Below are positions 1 to 11,244 of a DNA stretch of 64,000 nt, piece after piece. The number at the start of each line of letters is the position of its first letter. Positions within the stretch are counted from its first letter, which is position 1. Where the stretch lies: positions 16,173,001 to 16,237,000 of the forward strand of contig NC_060026.1 in NCBI RefSeq assembly GCF_021134715.1. Direction: 5' to 3'. This DNA is from Daphnia pulex (Eukaryota; Arthropoda; Branchiopoda; Diplostraca; Daphniidae). A program made the translations under genes and the position numbers. The notes under the pieces were generated by a model that searched no databases, was not told the origin of the DNA, and saw nothing but the letters and a program-made list of their open reading frames with translations.

Positions 1-739
1 GATTCTAAGATTTTTAAAAAATCTACTAGTCATATGAGGATTTTACACGTTAGTATCAGAATGAAATAAGGACGACAATTTTTCTGAAAGTGAAAGAAAC
101 AAATGTTTCACATCAGATGACTGGACAAAGGTACAACAGATGTTTTGGGTTTTTGTATACAAATTTAGTCTATAGCATACAGAAAAGGTATGACGTTGCT
201 TCCCTAACCTTCGTTCCGGAACAAAAAAAAAGAGAAAAAGATTTTTCGAATGTGTCACTGTGGGCGGGGTACACGATTTTGGCTTCTTTTGTGCAAATCA
301 TCTTTTTTAACCAAGGACTTTTCTATTTTTGACACGGGGAAGATAATGGATTACATCCACTGCCACATCAAATCTTATTCCATTTTCTTATCTGGAAATT
401 TTATTCATCAAGGGTCAATAACCTCAGAGAAAACGAAAGAAATAAAATTTGAATAAAGACAGAAATGAGAAAAGCGCATCCTTTCATGGTTGATAAACTG
501 TTGACAAACGCGTTGCTTCTAATTCTATTTCTAATCTTTTTGAGCATCGAGGACATTGCTGATAGGAATGTTGCTGTGAAACGAGGTAGAGGTTACACCC
601 GTGTCTGAAATTGTACATAAATTCAAGGGGCGTGGTTCGTCTTTACTCTTTAGCGTAACTCATTTTTATTTCAATATAGAGGAGAAGGTGAATAGTTTCA
701 CGACGGTCATTTTTAAATATTTTCTTGTCGAATATCGGC
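1..739. other. Intergenic, no gene recognised
   Basis: AT-rich sequence downstream of fucosyltransferase A. The few open frames are short, overlap on both strands and show no family motif. No tRNA, repeat or transposon end was seen. Confidence 0.5.
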
Positions 740-2172
740 TCAACTAGATGGTATCGAAGTGTGGCCCGCAAGGAAAGACGAGCCTGGATAGCAGGGCAAT
801 TTGCGGACCCACCACTCGGCCACATCCTCGTAACTTTTGATTTGCGATTGGGAATTTGGATCGTTGAGTTTGGCGCACAGGTCGCACCATCCCTTTTTGG
901 GCGAGCGGACGACGGCGTAGTGTTTCTTCCACTGGAAATATTCCACGTACAGGGCCTCGTTGCTGGCCAGCAGCTTCAAATAGGCCGCCAAGTCTTTGGG
1001 CGAGGCGAAATCGGCCATGTTGATGAACGAGTGCGGAGGGGCGTAGTCCGTGTAATCCGCACCGCCGTAGACGATGGGCACAATGTCGTTGGTCAAGGCC
1101 CGGTAGAATTTCTCGCTGATGTAATCCGGACACAGGGAATTCTCGGCCGCCAAATAGAATTTGTAATCGTCCAGCAAACTCTCGCAGCGGTGGCTGTTGC
1201 GCGGAAGACATTCCATCGTTCCGCATTTGCCGTAAATGTCCACCTGGACGAAATTGGCCAATTCCTTGACGTAATCTTCGCGTTGGCTGTGCGTCGGGCA
1301 GTGGGAGGCGAACCAGGCCACCATCTTGGTCCGGTTGGCCAAATGCGGATACTTCCGGTTCAGCAGGACGGCCGGATTGGCCGGAAGAGTGTCGGGCGGC
1401 AATTCATCCGGCAACTGGGCGGGAAGGGTCCAATATTTGGGGGCAATGGCGCCGTAAGGTTCGGCCACGTAAACGTCCGAGTCCCTCCGGTGTGTCATCG
1501 TCCAGTTGAAATAATGCGGAGTGTATTGGCTCGAGGGCAAACATTTCCCGACGCAAGGGACGGACGTGTTGGGAATCGTCTCGTACAGGAAGAAAATGAA
1601 GCGCTGGTGCGGATGCCGATGAGCCGGAAGGTCTCGACTATTCACCTGCAGCGCGTGAAAGATGACGGCGTCGCTTTGATTGAGAAGTTTCCGATCGGCA
1701 GTTGCAATGCAATTGGTCACTTTGCATCCGAATTTGATGAACGGATCCTGTCCCAATCCGACTGTGAAATCTGTCCGGTTGTAGTACGGAGTCCAGAACA
1801 AAATCGTCTTAAGTGCTGAATTATCCGATTCCTCTTTCACAATCAATGGATCCAGTTGCCGGATTCCTTCTTCGCTCTGTGTTTTGGTTTGAAATAAGAG
1901 CCGATTGTTGTTACTGAATATTTAAATAATGGAATACAATCTTATACCTGAGCAATAACGTGATTGGAATGAATGACATCAGTGCTGCTGCTGCTGTTAT
2001 CCGATCGTGATTTGCTGATGGCCGTGACTACCAAGTAGCACATGGCAACGAAGCCGACGCCATTGTAAACGGTGTAGAATCGGGTTGGAAGGGATCGTCC
2101 CACAAGAGCCGCCACTCGCTGAATAATTTTGATCCAAAGTTTCAATTTGAATTTCCGCTTCGATTTGGCCAT
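740..2172 (-). CDS. Fucosyltransferase A (GT10, alpha-1,3-fucosyltransferase-like)
   Basis: Predicted Golgi type II enzyme moving fucose from GDP-fucose to an N-acetylglucosamine-containing glycan; the acceptor cannot be told from sequence. Two coding exons, 2172-1948 and 1876-740, join in phase 0 through a GT-AG intron of 71 bases and give 453 residues. Exon 1 encodes a Lys/Arg-rich cytoplasmic tail, a membrane segment near residues 37-52 and a Ser-rich stem. Exon 2 holds the catalytic part, starting with ILFWTPYYNRTDF. The GT10 signature (YKFYLAAENSLCPDYISEK) lies near residues 311-330, and a C-terminal CDLC matches the CXXC pair typical of the family. Usual family length is 350-500. The start is the only ATG before the membrane segment. 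The catalytic exon is nearly identical to that of gene F 13.3 kb away. Transcription is divergent from gene B, with 1.1 kb between them. Confidence 0.9.
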
Positions 2173-3274
2173 TTCAGCAACTTTTCACTCAATCGCACGT
2201 CTCCCAGTAGCTGACGTGTTGCAGCGGAGAAACTGGCAGCGACTGATGCCGTTCCACAACTCGTCCCTTTTCGGCTTTTCCTTTTCCATCACATTGGATA
2301 TTAAACAAAAGAATCTGAGCTGCTGCTGCTGCATGCTTCCAGCTGTTGTAAACCATCTGCAGTTATCCGGGAATGCCGTTAGATTCAAGTTAATAACATA
2401 ATAGTAAAATAAATCGTGAAAAAAAAAAACTTTTATCTTCGCGCAGGACAAGCGGAAGGAATTCCGTGAGAAAGTGCTGGAATGGAGTCGTAACTAAAAA
2501 AGGCCAACGTCTAGCGATCAGTTCGATGGATGTGAACGATGTGAGAATCCAACTCTCTGCACATGTTTACATCACAAAAAAAGAACCGAGTGAAGATAGC
2601 AGATGAGCAGCAGGTCTGATTTGAGCGTCGCCTTTTTGTATGACGATGCGGTAGTCCACATGTTCGGAAAACGTCTGTTGGTTATTACACGGCTGCCCAG
2701 TGGGTGCATCACCAACCGGATGGCCTCGAGATTCCAGCATATGCCGTGCGCGCGGACTCATTTTTATATTCGTTCCACCTGTCGTTTTTCGGCTGGTCGA
2801 AATTGACGACACAATGAGATATGATTATTTGTTTAACTTTCTTTTTTTTTTTAAGGATTTGTTTCTATTAGCTAAAAGCGATAGCAGACGACAAGATTCG
2901 CTAACCACATGCAGATTTTAAAAATTATATTATTTCCTTTTTAGATTTGCCATTATTTTGTGCCTCTGGTGGGCGTCATTTAGAGTTGATGCCGAGTTGA
3001 TGATGCCATTTTCCATTCTAATGTTAGGCAACTTCCGTCTGATTCTGTTGCTAGGAGACCACATCGAGATATAATGGGCGAGTCTCTTCATTGATAAGCG
3101 ACAGCTATGGACGATAAGGATCAGATTGACGAGGTGGTGAACGACAGCCGTCAGCTAATGGACGATAAGCGTTACACTTTTTCCTACAGTGGTAAAAGCA
3201 GCAGACACAGCAAGAGCTTGCACGGTTGTATAGTGTCTTTTCACTAGATAGAACTGCCGAACTTTGCTGGCAAG
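2173..3274. other. Intergenic between divergent fucosyltransferases A and B
   Basis: This stretch must hold the 5' ends of A (minus) and B (plus). The open frames on both strands are short and lack family motifs. No clear TATA box or repeat was identified. Confidence 0.5.
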
Positions 3275-5088
3275 ATGAGATCTCGAATCAAACTCTGCGC
3301 TTCTTCTTGTTTGTCCACTGCTGAGAATAGCAAATCTTTGATTGGTGCATTTGTGGCACGACAGAATAAGCCGAGGAAAATCCTTTTCTGCCTCTGCTTA
3401 TTCATCTGCTTCAGTTACGTAATGCTGGTCGTCGTCAACAAACGGGCATTAGGTAGGTTCTCCTCCGCTTATATTATGGACAGCATTCGATCTATTAACT
3501 CGTCGTGATGTTTTAATGTGATGAAAAAAATAAAACCATCAAAATAGGCCTACTAACAAACATTTTGCATCAAAGTTGCAGACACCCAGCGGGGAGTCCA
3601 TTTGTTATTCTATCCGTTTTTATCGCAAAACTATATTCAATTGAATTTAGATTTATGATAATTATTATATCTGCTCGGGAATTTGATTCATTTGTTAAGC
3701 TGTTTAAAATTATGTTTTAATGTGTTGTAAGTTTTATTCACTAATTGTTTGTTTGTATATCCAGAACAACTTACGTTCGCTATCCAACACCTGGCGTTGG
3801 CGGAATTTGAAAATGGGTCTGCAGCAGGTGAACGTAATGTGATGACCGGCGAACGGCGGTACGGGTTGGTGGAAAGATATGAGCAGGAAAAAATGGAAGA
3901 TGAGGCTTACCCTCCATTCAAACGAATTCTATTCTGGAATGCCGTATAAACTATAATATGATCAATGAGATCAGAAATCCTATATTAGACGACACGTCAA
4001 TAAAATCACGATTTTGATTTTAGTATTGGGAAGTCCCCGATTTCCGGCTGGGACTCGGCCGCGACGCCTTCCGCAAATGGGGTTGTCCCGTCTGGCAATG
4101 CGAAACGTCGACCGATCGAACGGACGTCCAGGACTATGACGCCGTCATCTTCCACATGCGAGGCAGTTGGAATCCCAACGACTTGCCCCATCGTCGATCA
4201 CCTCAGCAGCGCTACGTTTTCTGGAATTTAGAATCAGCAGAATGGCGAGAATATTTGGACACGAGTCAATTGGGCAACTTTTTCAACTGGACCTTGACTT
4301 ATCGATGGGACTCGGACATGGTCATGCCGTATGGTTATGTGAGACCCACTGGGAAGGTCCCCCTTCATCCGAGTGAGGACCAATTGAAGCAATTAATGTC
4401 CGTTCAAAAAGTGAATTATGCGGCTGGGAAGACGAAAATGGCGGCCTGGATGGTTTCAAGTTGCATTTCACATAGCAGAAGACATGAAATGGTCAAAATC
4501 CTTCAGAAATACATTCAAGTTGATGTTTACGGTGGTTGCGGAACTCTCGAGTGTCCAAAGGAGGTGGGCGTTGACAACTCGAGTGAAGAGTGTCGAGAGA
4601 TGGTCGGCCAAAATTACAAATTCTATTTCGCCCTGGAGAATTCACTTTGTCGTGACTACATCAGTGAAAAGTAAACGAAATTATTAATTGGGTTTTATTC
4701 GTTGGAAAAGAAAAGAATTTAATCGATTTGAATTTGAAGGTTTTTCGGGATGCTCCAACGCCCAGTGATCCCGGTCGTTTTTGGTCTTCACAATCACTAC
4801 GACCAGATGGCGCCACCGCATTCCTTCATCAACGCGGCAAAATTTGAAAATATGACGCAATTGGCCAATTACCTGATCCTCCTGGACAGGAACGACACGC
4901 TGTACAATGAGTACTTTTGGTGGAAGCCTCATTTTGAATCCCGCTACAAGCAAAAGGACGTCAACATCGGCATGTGTCACCTGTGCGCCTCTTTACACAA
5001 CAAAGACATGCCAGCGAAAACTTATCCGAACATGACTGACTGGTGGGAAAAGCAATCGTACTGTGTAGCCTCACCTCCAATTTCATGA
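3275..5088 (+). CDS. Fucosyltransferase B (GT10, four-exon subtype)
   Basis: Predicted Golgi fucosyltransferase of GT10. Four coding exons, 3275-3452, 3765-3943, 4024-4670 and 4740-5088, join in phases 1, 0 and 2 to give 450 residues. Exon 1 encodes a short basic tail and a strongly hydrophobic anchor near residues 36-53. Exon 2 is stem and leads into FKRILFWN, the start of the catalytic part. The GT10 signature YKFYFALENSLCRDYISEK falls near residues 315-333, split from the following FFGML by intron 3. A C-terminal CHLC is the CXXC pair. The start ATG is chosen because it precedes the anchor. It is a tandem neighbour of gene C, with the same intron positions and similar 3' untranslated sequence, including AATAAA signals. 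It lacks part of the catalytic insert seen in A, D, E and F and forms a separate subtype with C. Confidence 0.88.
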
Positions 5089-5890
5089 CATGATAATTCC
5101 ATTTCTTGCCTGTCGCCAGATGACTAAATAAAATCAAGTAGATTGAAACTTCCTCGTTGCAACTGTCTGTACGTTGAATTCTATAGAAATAAGGTCCTCT
5201 TCTATAATCGAAGGTGAAAGATGTCGTCCAGTCCGTTTGTTAACGATGTTAAAGAGACTATAATCAGCAATGTTTATCTTTGCTGAGCATCAGTCTTCCG
5301 CTGCCGATGAGTTTCGTCGTCGGATAAAACAAATTGCGCGAGAAAGTGGAACAATCAAACTCAAAATAAGGCCAACGTCAATAGCGATGATTTCAGTTTG
5401 GACGACGAAGATTCCAAATTTGAACGTCTCCCCGGCCGTGTACATTTGCAAGACGATGCTGATGCGTTCAGCTTGTTGCTGGGAAACGTCTGCATGCTTC
5501 TGTGCCGTTCCCTTTTCTCTTTGATCGCATGCACGCGGCTGTGCACGAAACAGCCGGACGAGTCCAGCAGAGAGAAGGGCCATGCCACGTCACAGACTTG
5601 TTTTTTTTTTTTTTTTCATTTCTTTTTTTTCATTTATTATTGGCCCCATCTGGCGCTATTAATCATTTTCAGGTGGCCACATTTACCAGGCAATCCAACT
5701 CTCACCTATATAGTTTGACGACTATAAAAATTCATTTTTCCTTTTTTTTCCAAAGCCCACTGCAGCAGCTGAGCAGCATGTGCGGTGCAGCTGCTGAAAA
5801 GGAGAGCAGTAGTAGCAGTAGCCCGAAAGAGTGTCATATAATATAATATTAACGCGCCGGTTGTCGTCTCTCGATCGCCGACCTGTCGAA
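5089..5890. other. Intergenic between fucosyltransferases B and C
   Basis: Contains the B 3' region (AATAAA near 5126), a T-rich run at about 5600-5633 and the C 5' region. The small open frames here are not conserved in the sister interval downstream of C. No further gene is seen. Confidence 0.5.
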
Positions 5891-7776
5891 ATGCGAATGA
5901 TTCGAATCCAGCAGGAACTCTGCTCCGCTTCCGCTACTGACTCGCCCAGCAGGAGGAATCGTCGTCTCCTTGCTTTCATCTTCATAGTGCTCTGCTTCAC
6001 TTATCTCGTCAGTTATTACGTGCTGGTCGCCAACAACAACCGAAAAGGATCAGGTACTACACGTATATACAGTCGCGGCTGAAAGTTTGTATACCTTGTG
6101 CTCAAATATACGCCTTTTTACTCTGTATTGGCGGTTAGTGATGTGAGCCCATCACAAGAGAAAGGGATTATTGTTATATAACAACCCCTTTCTCTTGGCT
6201 CACACTAACCGCCAATAGGCTACAGAGTAAAAAGGCGTATATTTGAGCACAAGGTATACAAACTTTCAGCCACGACTGATGTATATGTCCTAATAGCTCT
6301 CCGCCCGCTCAATCATTAAAGGTTTATGTTTCCATCGACAGAAAGAATCCAGCAACTCTTGATGGCCGTGATGGAAGACAATCTGTCATTTCTGACCCGG
6401 GAACCATTCGAGGGGAAATTTGAAAATGGGACCGTGCTGGGTGAACCCCATAACGTCGTGATGCCCAGCATCGTCGAATGGTACCAACTGGTGGAGCAAT
6501 ATGAGGAGCAGGACAAATTGCTGGCCCATGACCCATCAGCAGCAGTCTCAGCAGCGCCTTTCAAGCGAATTCTATTCTGGAATGATGTATATTACATAAC
6601 GCATTTTCGTCTCGTCATTTGTCGCCATTTTCTAAATGGCTGATTTGTATCAACCGCTATGATCTTTCTCAATAATGACACGATTTTGATTGTATTGTAG
6701 TTTTTTGGTATCCCCGATTTCCGGCTGGGAGTTGGCCGCGACGCCTTCCGCAAATGGGACTGTCCCGTTTGGCAGTGCGAAACTTCGACCAATCGAACGG
6801 ACGTCCACGACTACGACGCCGTCATTTTCCACATTTTCGGCTGGAACTCCAGCGACTTGCCCCAACGTCGATCGCCTCAGCAGCGCTACGTTTTCTGGAA
6901 TTTAGAATCAGCAGAATGGCGAGAATATTGGGACTCGAGTTCATTGGGGAAAATCTTATTCAACTGGACGTTGACTTATCGATGGGATTCGGACATGGTG
7001 ATGCCGTACGGTTATGTGAGACCCACTGGGAAGGTCCCCCTTCATCCGAGTGAGGACCAATTGAAGCAATTAATGTCCGTTCAAAAAGTGAATTATGCGG
7101 CTGGGAAGACAAAAATGGCGTCCTGGATGGTTTCCAACTGCGGAGGTCGTAGCAGTAGGCAAGAACTGGTCAGCCTACTGAAGAAATACATTCAAATCGA
7201 CGTTTACGGCGAGTGTGGAAATTTCACGTGTCCGAAGAGCGAGGATGAAAACAATTCAAGCGAAGAGTGTCGGGACATGACAGGCCAAAATTACAAATTT
7301 TACATGGCCCTCGAGAATTCGCTGTGTCGTGACTACATCACCGAAAAGTATGTAGGCCTAACGTCGGCCGAAAATATCTGATTCAATTAGGCTAAATCTT
7401 AAATCTTGAATTCGATTGAATTTAAAGGTTTTTCGGGATGCTCCAACGCCCGGTGATCCCGGTCGTTTTCGGCCTTCATGATCATTACGACCAAATTGCG
7501 CCGTCGCATTCCTTCATTAACGCGGCAAAATTTGAAAATATGACGCAACTGGCCAATTACCTGATTTTACTCGACCGGAACGACACGCTGTACAACGAGT
7601 ACTTTTGGTGGAAGCCTCATTTTGAATCCCGCTACAAACAAAAGGACGTTAACATTGGCATGTGTCACCTGTGCGCTTCTTTACACAACAAGAAATTGCC
7701 AGCGAAAGTTTATCCGAACATGAACCAATGGTGGGAACAACAATCAACTTGCATCAATTCACCTCCGATTTCATGA
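5891..7776 (+). CDS. Fucosyltransferase C (GT10, four-exon subtype)
   Basis: Sister of gene B. Coding exons 5891-6053, 6342-6586, 6701-7347 and 7428-7776 join in phases 1, 0 and 2, giving 467 residues; the last two exons have exactly the same lengths as in B (647 and 349 bases). The anchor lies near residues 26-46. The stem in exon 2 is longer than in B. The GT10 signature YKFYMALENSLCRDYITEK sits near residue 333, followed by FFGML, and the CXXC pair is CHLC near the C-terminus. The first in-frame ATG is 5891; the open frame upstream has only a GTG. Intron 1 carries a 209-base palindromic transposon-like insert. A 101-base tract in exon 3 is identical to B. Function is as for B, with unknown acceptor. 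Confidence 0.88.
6070..6278. mobile_element. Palindromic MITE (Tc1/mariner-like ends) in intron 1 of fucosyltransferase C
   Basis: The ends are CAGTCGCGGCTGAAAGT and the near-perfect reverse complement ACTTTCAGCCACGACTG. The two arms stay complementary for about 75 bases each, differing by one base near the tip and a 4-5 base gap, and then meet in a short, still partly paired centre. A TA precedes the left end; the right end is followed by AT, so the target duplication is imperfect. The CAGT-type ends next to TA suggest a Tc1/mariner-derived non-autonomous element. It has no coding capacity. Confidence 0.8.
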
Positions 7777-8093
7777 CATAAATATTCCACTTTTTGCCAG
7801 CAGTTGCCAGCTGACTAAAAATAAAATCAAGTAACTTGAAACTCTCCCGTTGCAGTTGTTTGTCTAAACGTTTAATTTTGGCCTGGTTAAATTCATCGTC
7901 CAGTATTGATTACGAGCTCAACAGCAGAGGCCAACCAAAGTTGCCAGAATAAGCCAATGATGCCACTTTGCCGATGTAATATGGGCGACTGCTTCTGCTG
8001 GCGTTGTTGCCGCACCATCGCACATGCAATAGCGAGAGTGCTGCTGGAGAGTGGAGACACAGGAGTCAGTCGTTGGCCGACCGCCGAGCTAAA

Positions 8094-9478
8094 ATGAGAT
8101 CTCGGTTAGGACTTGGCGCTTATTCAAATTGTTCTTCCCGCGAAACTTATTTCGAGTCTTCCGTCGCCGCACTGGTGACTCGACTAATTGGCCGACCCAG
8201 GAATTTCATCTTTTTGTTTTTCGTCGTTTGTGTCGGTTATTTGCTGGTCGTCAGCACCAGCCAAAATCAGCCAATCATCGACAATAGTAATCTGCTAGGC
8301 CTTTCGGAACTCAACACTTTCCTACCAGAAATAACTGAGGTAATTTAACAAAATCATTCCATTTTTCTAATTAATTTGATTAAAATTTGATTAAGGATGT
8401 TGAAACCAATCGAGAACCTAAACGAATTTTGTACTGGACGGGATATTACGATCGACCGGACATGATTTTCGGGATGGGCCAAGAGCCGTTCATCAAGGCC
8501 GGTTGCAAAGTCACCAATTGCTGGGCGACGGGCGATCGGACTCTGCTGGAACAAAGCGACGCCGTCATCTTCCACGCCGGCCAGTTCAATTTGAGCGACT
8601 TGCCGTCCAAGCGGCTGGACCACCAGCGCTACATTTTCTACCTGTTTGAAACCCTGCCGCTGGCCCGTGACTACGCCGTTTACTTCTCCAGGGCCGTCGA
8701 CAATTACTTCAACTGGACCATGACGCACCGCAGAGATTCCGACGTCTACTGCGCCGAACCGTACGGCAAAATCCGCCGGAAAGCCTCGTCACCTCTGCTG
8801 GAACAACTTCCGCCGGCTCTGCCGCCGGGCCAACGGCCCATCGCTCCGGCCAAACTGATGGAACACGTCACCAATCACCCGCGACTGGCCAAAAAGGACA
8901 AACTGCTGGCCTGGTTCTGCTCCAATCAGAAAACGCACGGGCGGAGGGAGGATTACATCGGCGAGCTGGGCAAGTACATGGCCGTCGACGTGTACGGCAA
9001 TTGCGGCAATTTGACGTGTCTGCCCAAGAACAGCGACAGGTGCAACAACTTGCTGGACGAGTACAAATTCTACCTGTCGGCCGAGAATTCCCTGTGCGCC
9101 GATTACGTCAGCGAGAAATTCTACCGGGCCCTGAAAACGGACATAATTCCGGTGGTGTACGGCGGTGCGGATTACGCCGCCTACGCTCCTCCGCATTCCT
9201 ACATCCACGTCGCCGATTTCGCCTCGCCCAAACAGCTGGCCGAGTATTTGTTGTTGCTGGACAAGAACGAGGCTCTTTACCTCAAATATTTCGAGTGGAA
9301 AAAGGACTACGACGTGTTGAGGGGTCCGCTGGATGGATGGTGCGATTTGTGCGCTAAATTAAACGATCCGCAGGAGCCGGCCAAAGTTTACGAAAGTATG
9401 GCCGAGTGGTGGTACGACGACGTGCCCTGTTACCCCGGCGAATCTTTTATTAAAACTGTCCTCAATCATATTCAGTAA
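8094..9478 (+). CDS. Fucosyltransferase D (GT10, two-exon subtype)
   Basis: Predicted Golgi GT10 enzyme of 442 residues from exons 8094-8339 and 8396-9478, joined in phase 0 across a 56-base intron. The MRSR start resembles that of gene B. The membrane segment is at about residues 41-58 (NFIFLFFVVCVGYLLVV), followed by a short stem. The catalytic part begins with RILYWTGYYDRPDM. NWTMTHRRDSDVY is shared with A, E and F, and the GT10 signature YKFYLSAENSLCADYVSEK is near residue 302. CDLC supplies the C-terminal CXXC pair. An in-frame open stretch continues upstream to 8004, but the ATG at 8094 fits the paralogs. It lies tandem to C upstream and to E downstream, in the same orientation. Confidence 0.9.
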
Positions 9479-11244
9479 TTTATTCCGTTGATTTCAATTT
9501 GTTGATATGCAAATTTTTGGTTTTTCTAATTTTAAAATAATAATAAAAAATGCGATATGTCTTAAGGCCTTGGTATTTTCAGGAAATATGTTTTGGAAGT
9601 CATTTGTCGAAATTAGTCATCATTATAAAGAAAATTTGTTTATTTTGTGCGGGCTTAGCACAGGAAACATTCCAGTAGACAAACTAATAAAAATGGATGC
9701 GCTTCACCTCCCTGAAGGGCAACATTTATAGTTTCCTCGAAAAATATATGTTTACCGAACGTATTAGACTTGATGACTCGACTGAAAATCAACTTTAAAA
9801 ACGTACACGAATTTGATGGCCAACAATTCTTTTTTTAAAAAAGAAAATTCGTTAGTTCTCAGTTGCTAATTTGCGGGAGGTTGTCAGTTCAACATGTAGA
9901 GAACGAATAATAATACAATAGCGGATAATAAACACAAGTTACTTTACCTACCGCCGCCTTTCACGACATTCTGAGGATAAGAATTTCCTCGTGAGATATT
10001 CACCTTTTTCAAGGTTAGACCCACAGTCGCCATCTGCGACTATCTTCGTGAATAAGCCCAGCGTGAAACAATTTGAAAACGAAAATTCTATACCGCCCTT
10101 TTGAGAGAGTAATGCTCACGTTTCACATCTCCCGAAAAAAGTCTCCGATTCCCGCTGAGAACATCATGGTCTCAGCCCATCTGTCAAGTGAAAGGTATTT
10201 AGGAATTCTCCGCGATGATTCGATATAGCCTAGCATTCCTTGGCGAATCGCATTGGGAATACATTATCTTGTATACAATCAAAGTCAAAAAGTTGATTTG
10301 AATGTAAGATATTCGTGCACGGTCATTGTTCTTTTATTTCACGACCGCAACCAAAGGTAAAACATTCCCCCCTTTTCGTCTGTTATATCTCGCAGTTGTC
10401 AAGTCATCCGGTGGAGTTGGCTATAAGATTATATGGCCCCCTTGGAATGACAAAAGGTCATATTATAATAGAGGTTATAATTATATCTATAGCTACGTGA
10501 TGGCCATCCTTTGCTTTTTCCACTTTCAACTTTATGCAGTTGCGTCATATCCTTTTTTAACGATTCCAACCCGCACCCGCCGGTACCACTCGTCTTCTTC
10601 TTTGGCTTCTTTGTTTCACGGTGAAATCGTTAAGAATACGCGGATAATGACAAACACACAAGAGACTCTAAAGATATAAGAGACCAACGAACCTTTTTAA
10701 AATCAGATGGCAGATTCAAGGACATTGTTTAAGAATAAGAAACGAGAGAGTTGACCGGAGTTGACTGGAACCTTTTTCTTCTTTTTGTCTTTTGGCGTCA
10801 ACCGCCCAGCCGAATGATTTATTGCCCAACAGAGACGAGCAAAAAAGAAAAGGAGACGACAGTATACATATAGCTAAATCAGGCGCGGAATGACCAAAGT
10901 GACGTGTCACACACAGAGTTGCTATGTGCGCTTATACGGGTGTACATATAAAGGATTGCCAGGTAGAATGTTGCAAAGAAATTCAAATTCAACTTTGTGT
11001 TTTTCTACCTGTTTTTCTTTGATGTGAGTTGAATTCACTACTCGGACTTGTTATGGGATACCTCCGCAGGGCAATTTTTTGGTTAATACCGAGATGTCGT
11101 GAAAAGGGGCGGGGCCATTTTCCCATCAGTTGGGAATTCATTTCACGTTCGTAAACGCAGCCACACTCGCCGTCAGTGGGTGCACTTGACTCGGTTGTGA
11201 TTTCAAAGTCTTTTTCTTTTGTCGTTTTCATTGTCCTCGACATC
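9479..11244. other. Intergenic between fucosyltransferases D and E
   Basis: About 1.75 kb of AT-rich sequence with scattered short open frames lacking any recognisable motif. The last few hundred bases are the presumed 5' region of E. No repeat ends or RNA gene were found. Confidence 0.5.

Noticed and set aside
725-1819. 364-codon open frame on the plus strand over fucosyltransferase A
   Set aside because: It is the shadow of the GC-biased catalytic exon on the other strand. The matching shadow at 14019-15071 follows from the near-identity of A and F; no family resemblance or start context.
5502-5846. Open frame rich in Phe and Ser between B and C
   Set aside because: Driven by a T-run and Ser codon repeats; no conservation with the interval after C.
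8354-9357. Long antisense and alternative-frame open stretches over fucosyltransferase D
   Set aside because: Arg/Gly/Val-rich translations typical of shadows of a conserved GT10 exon.
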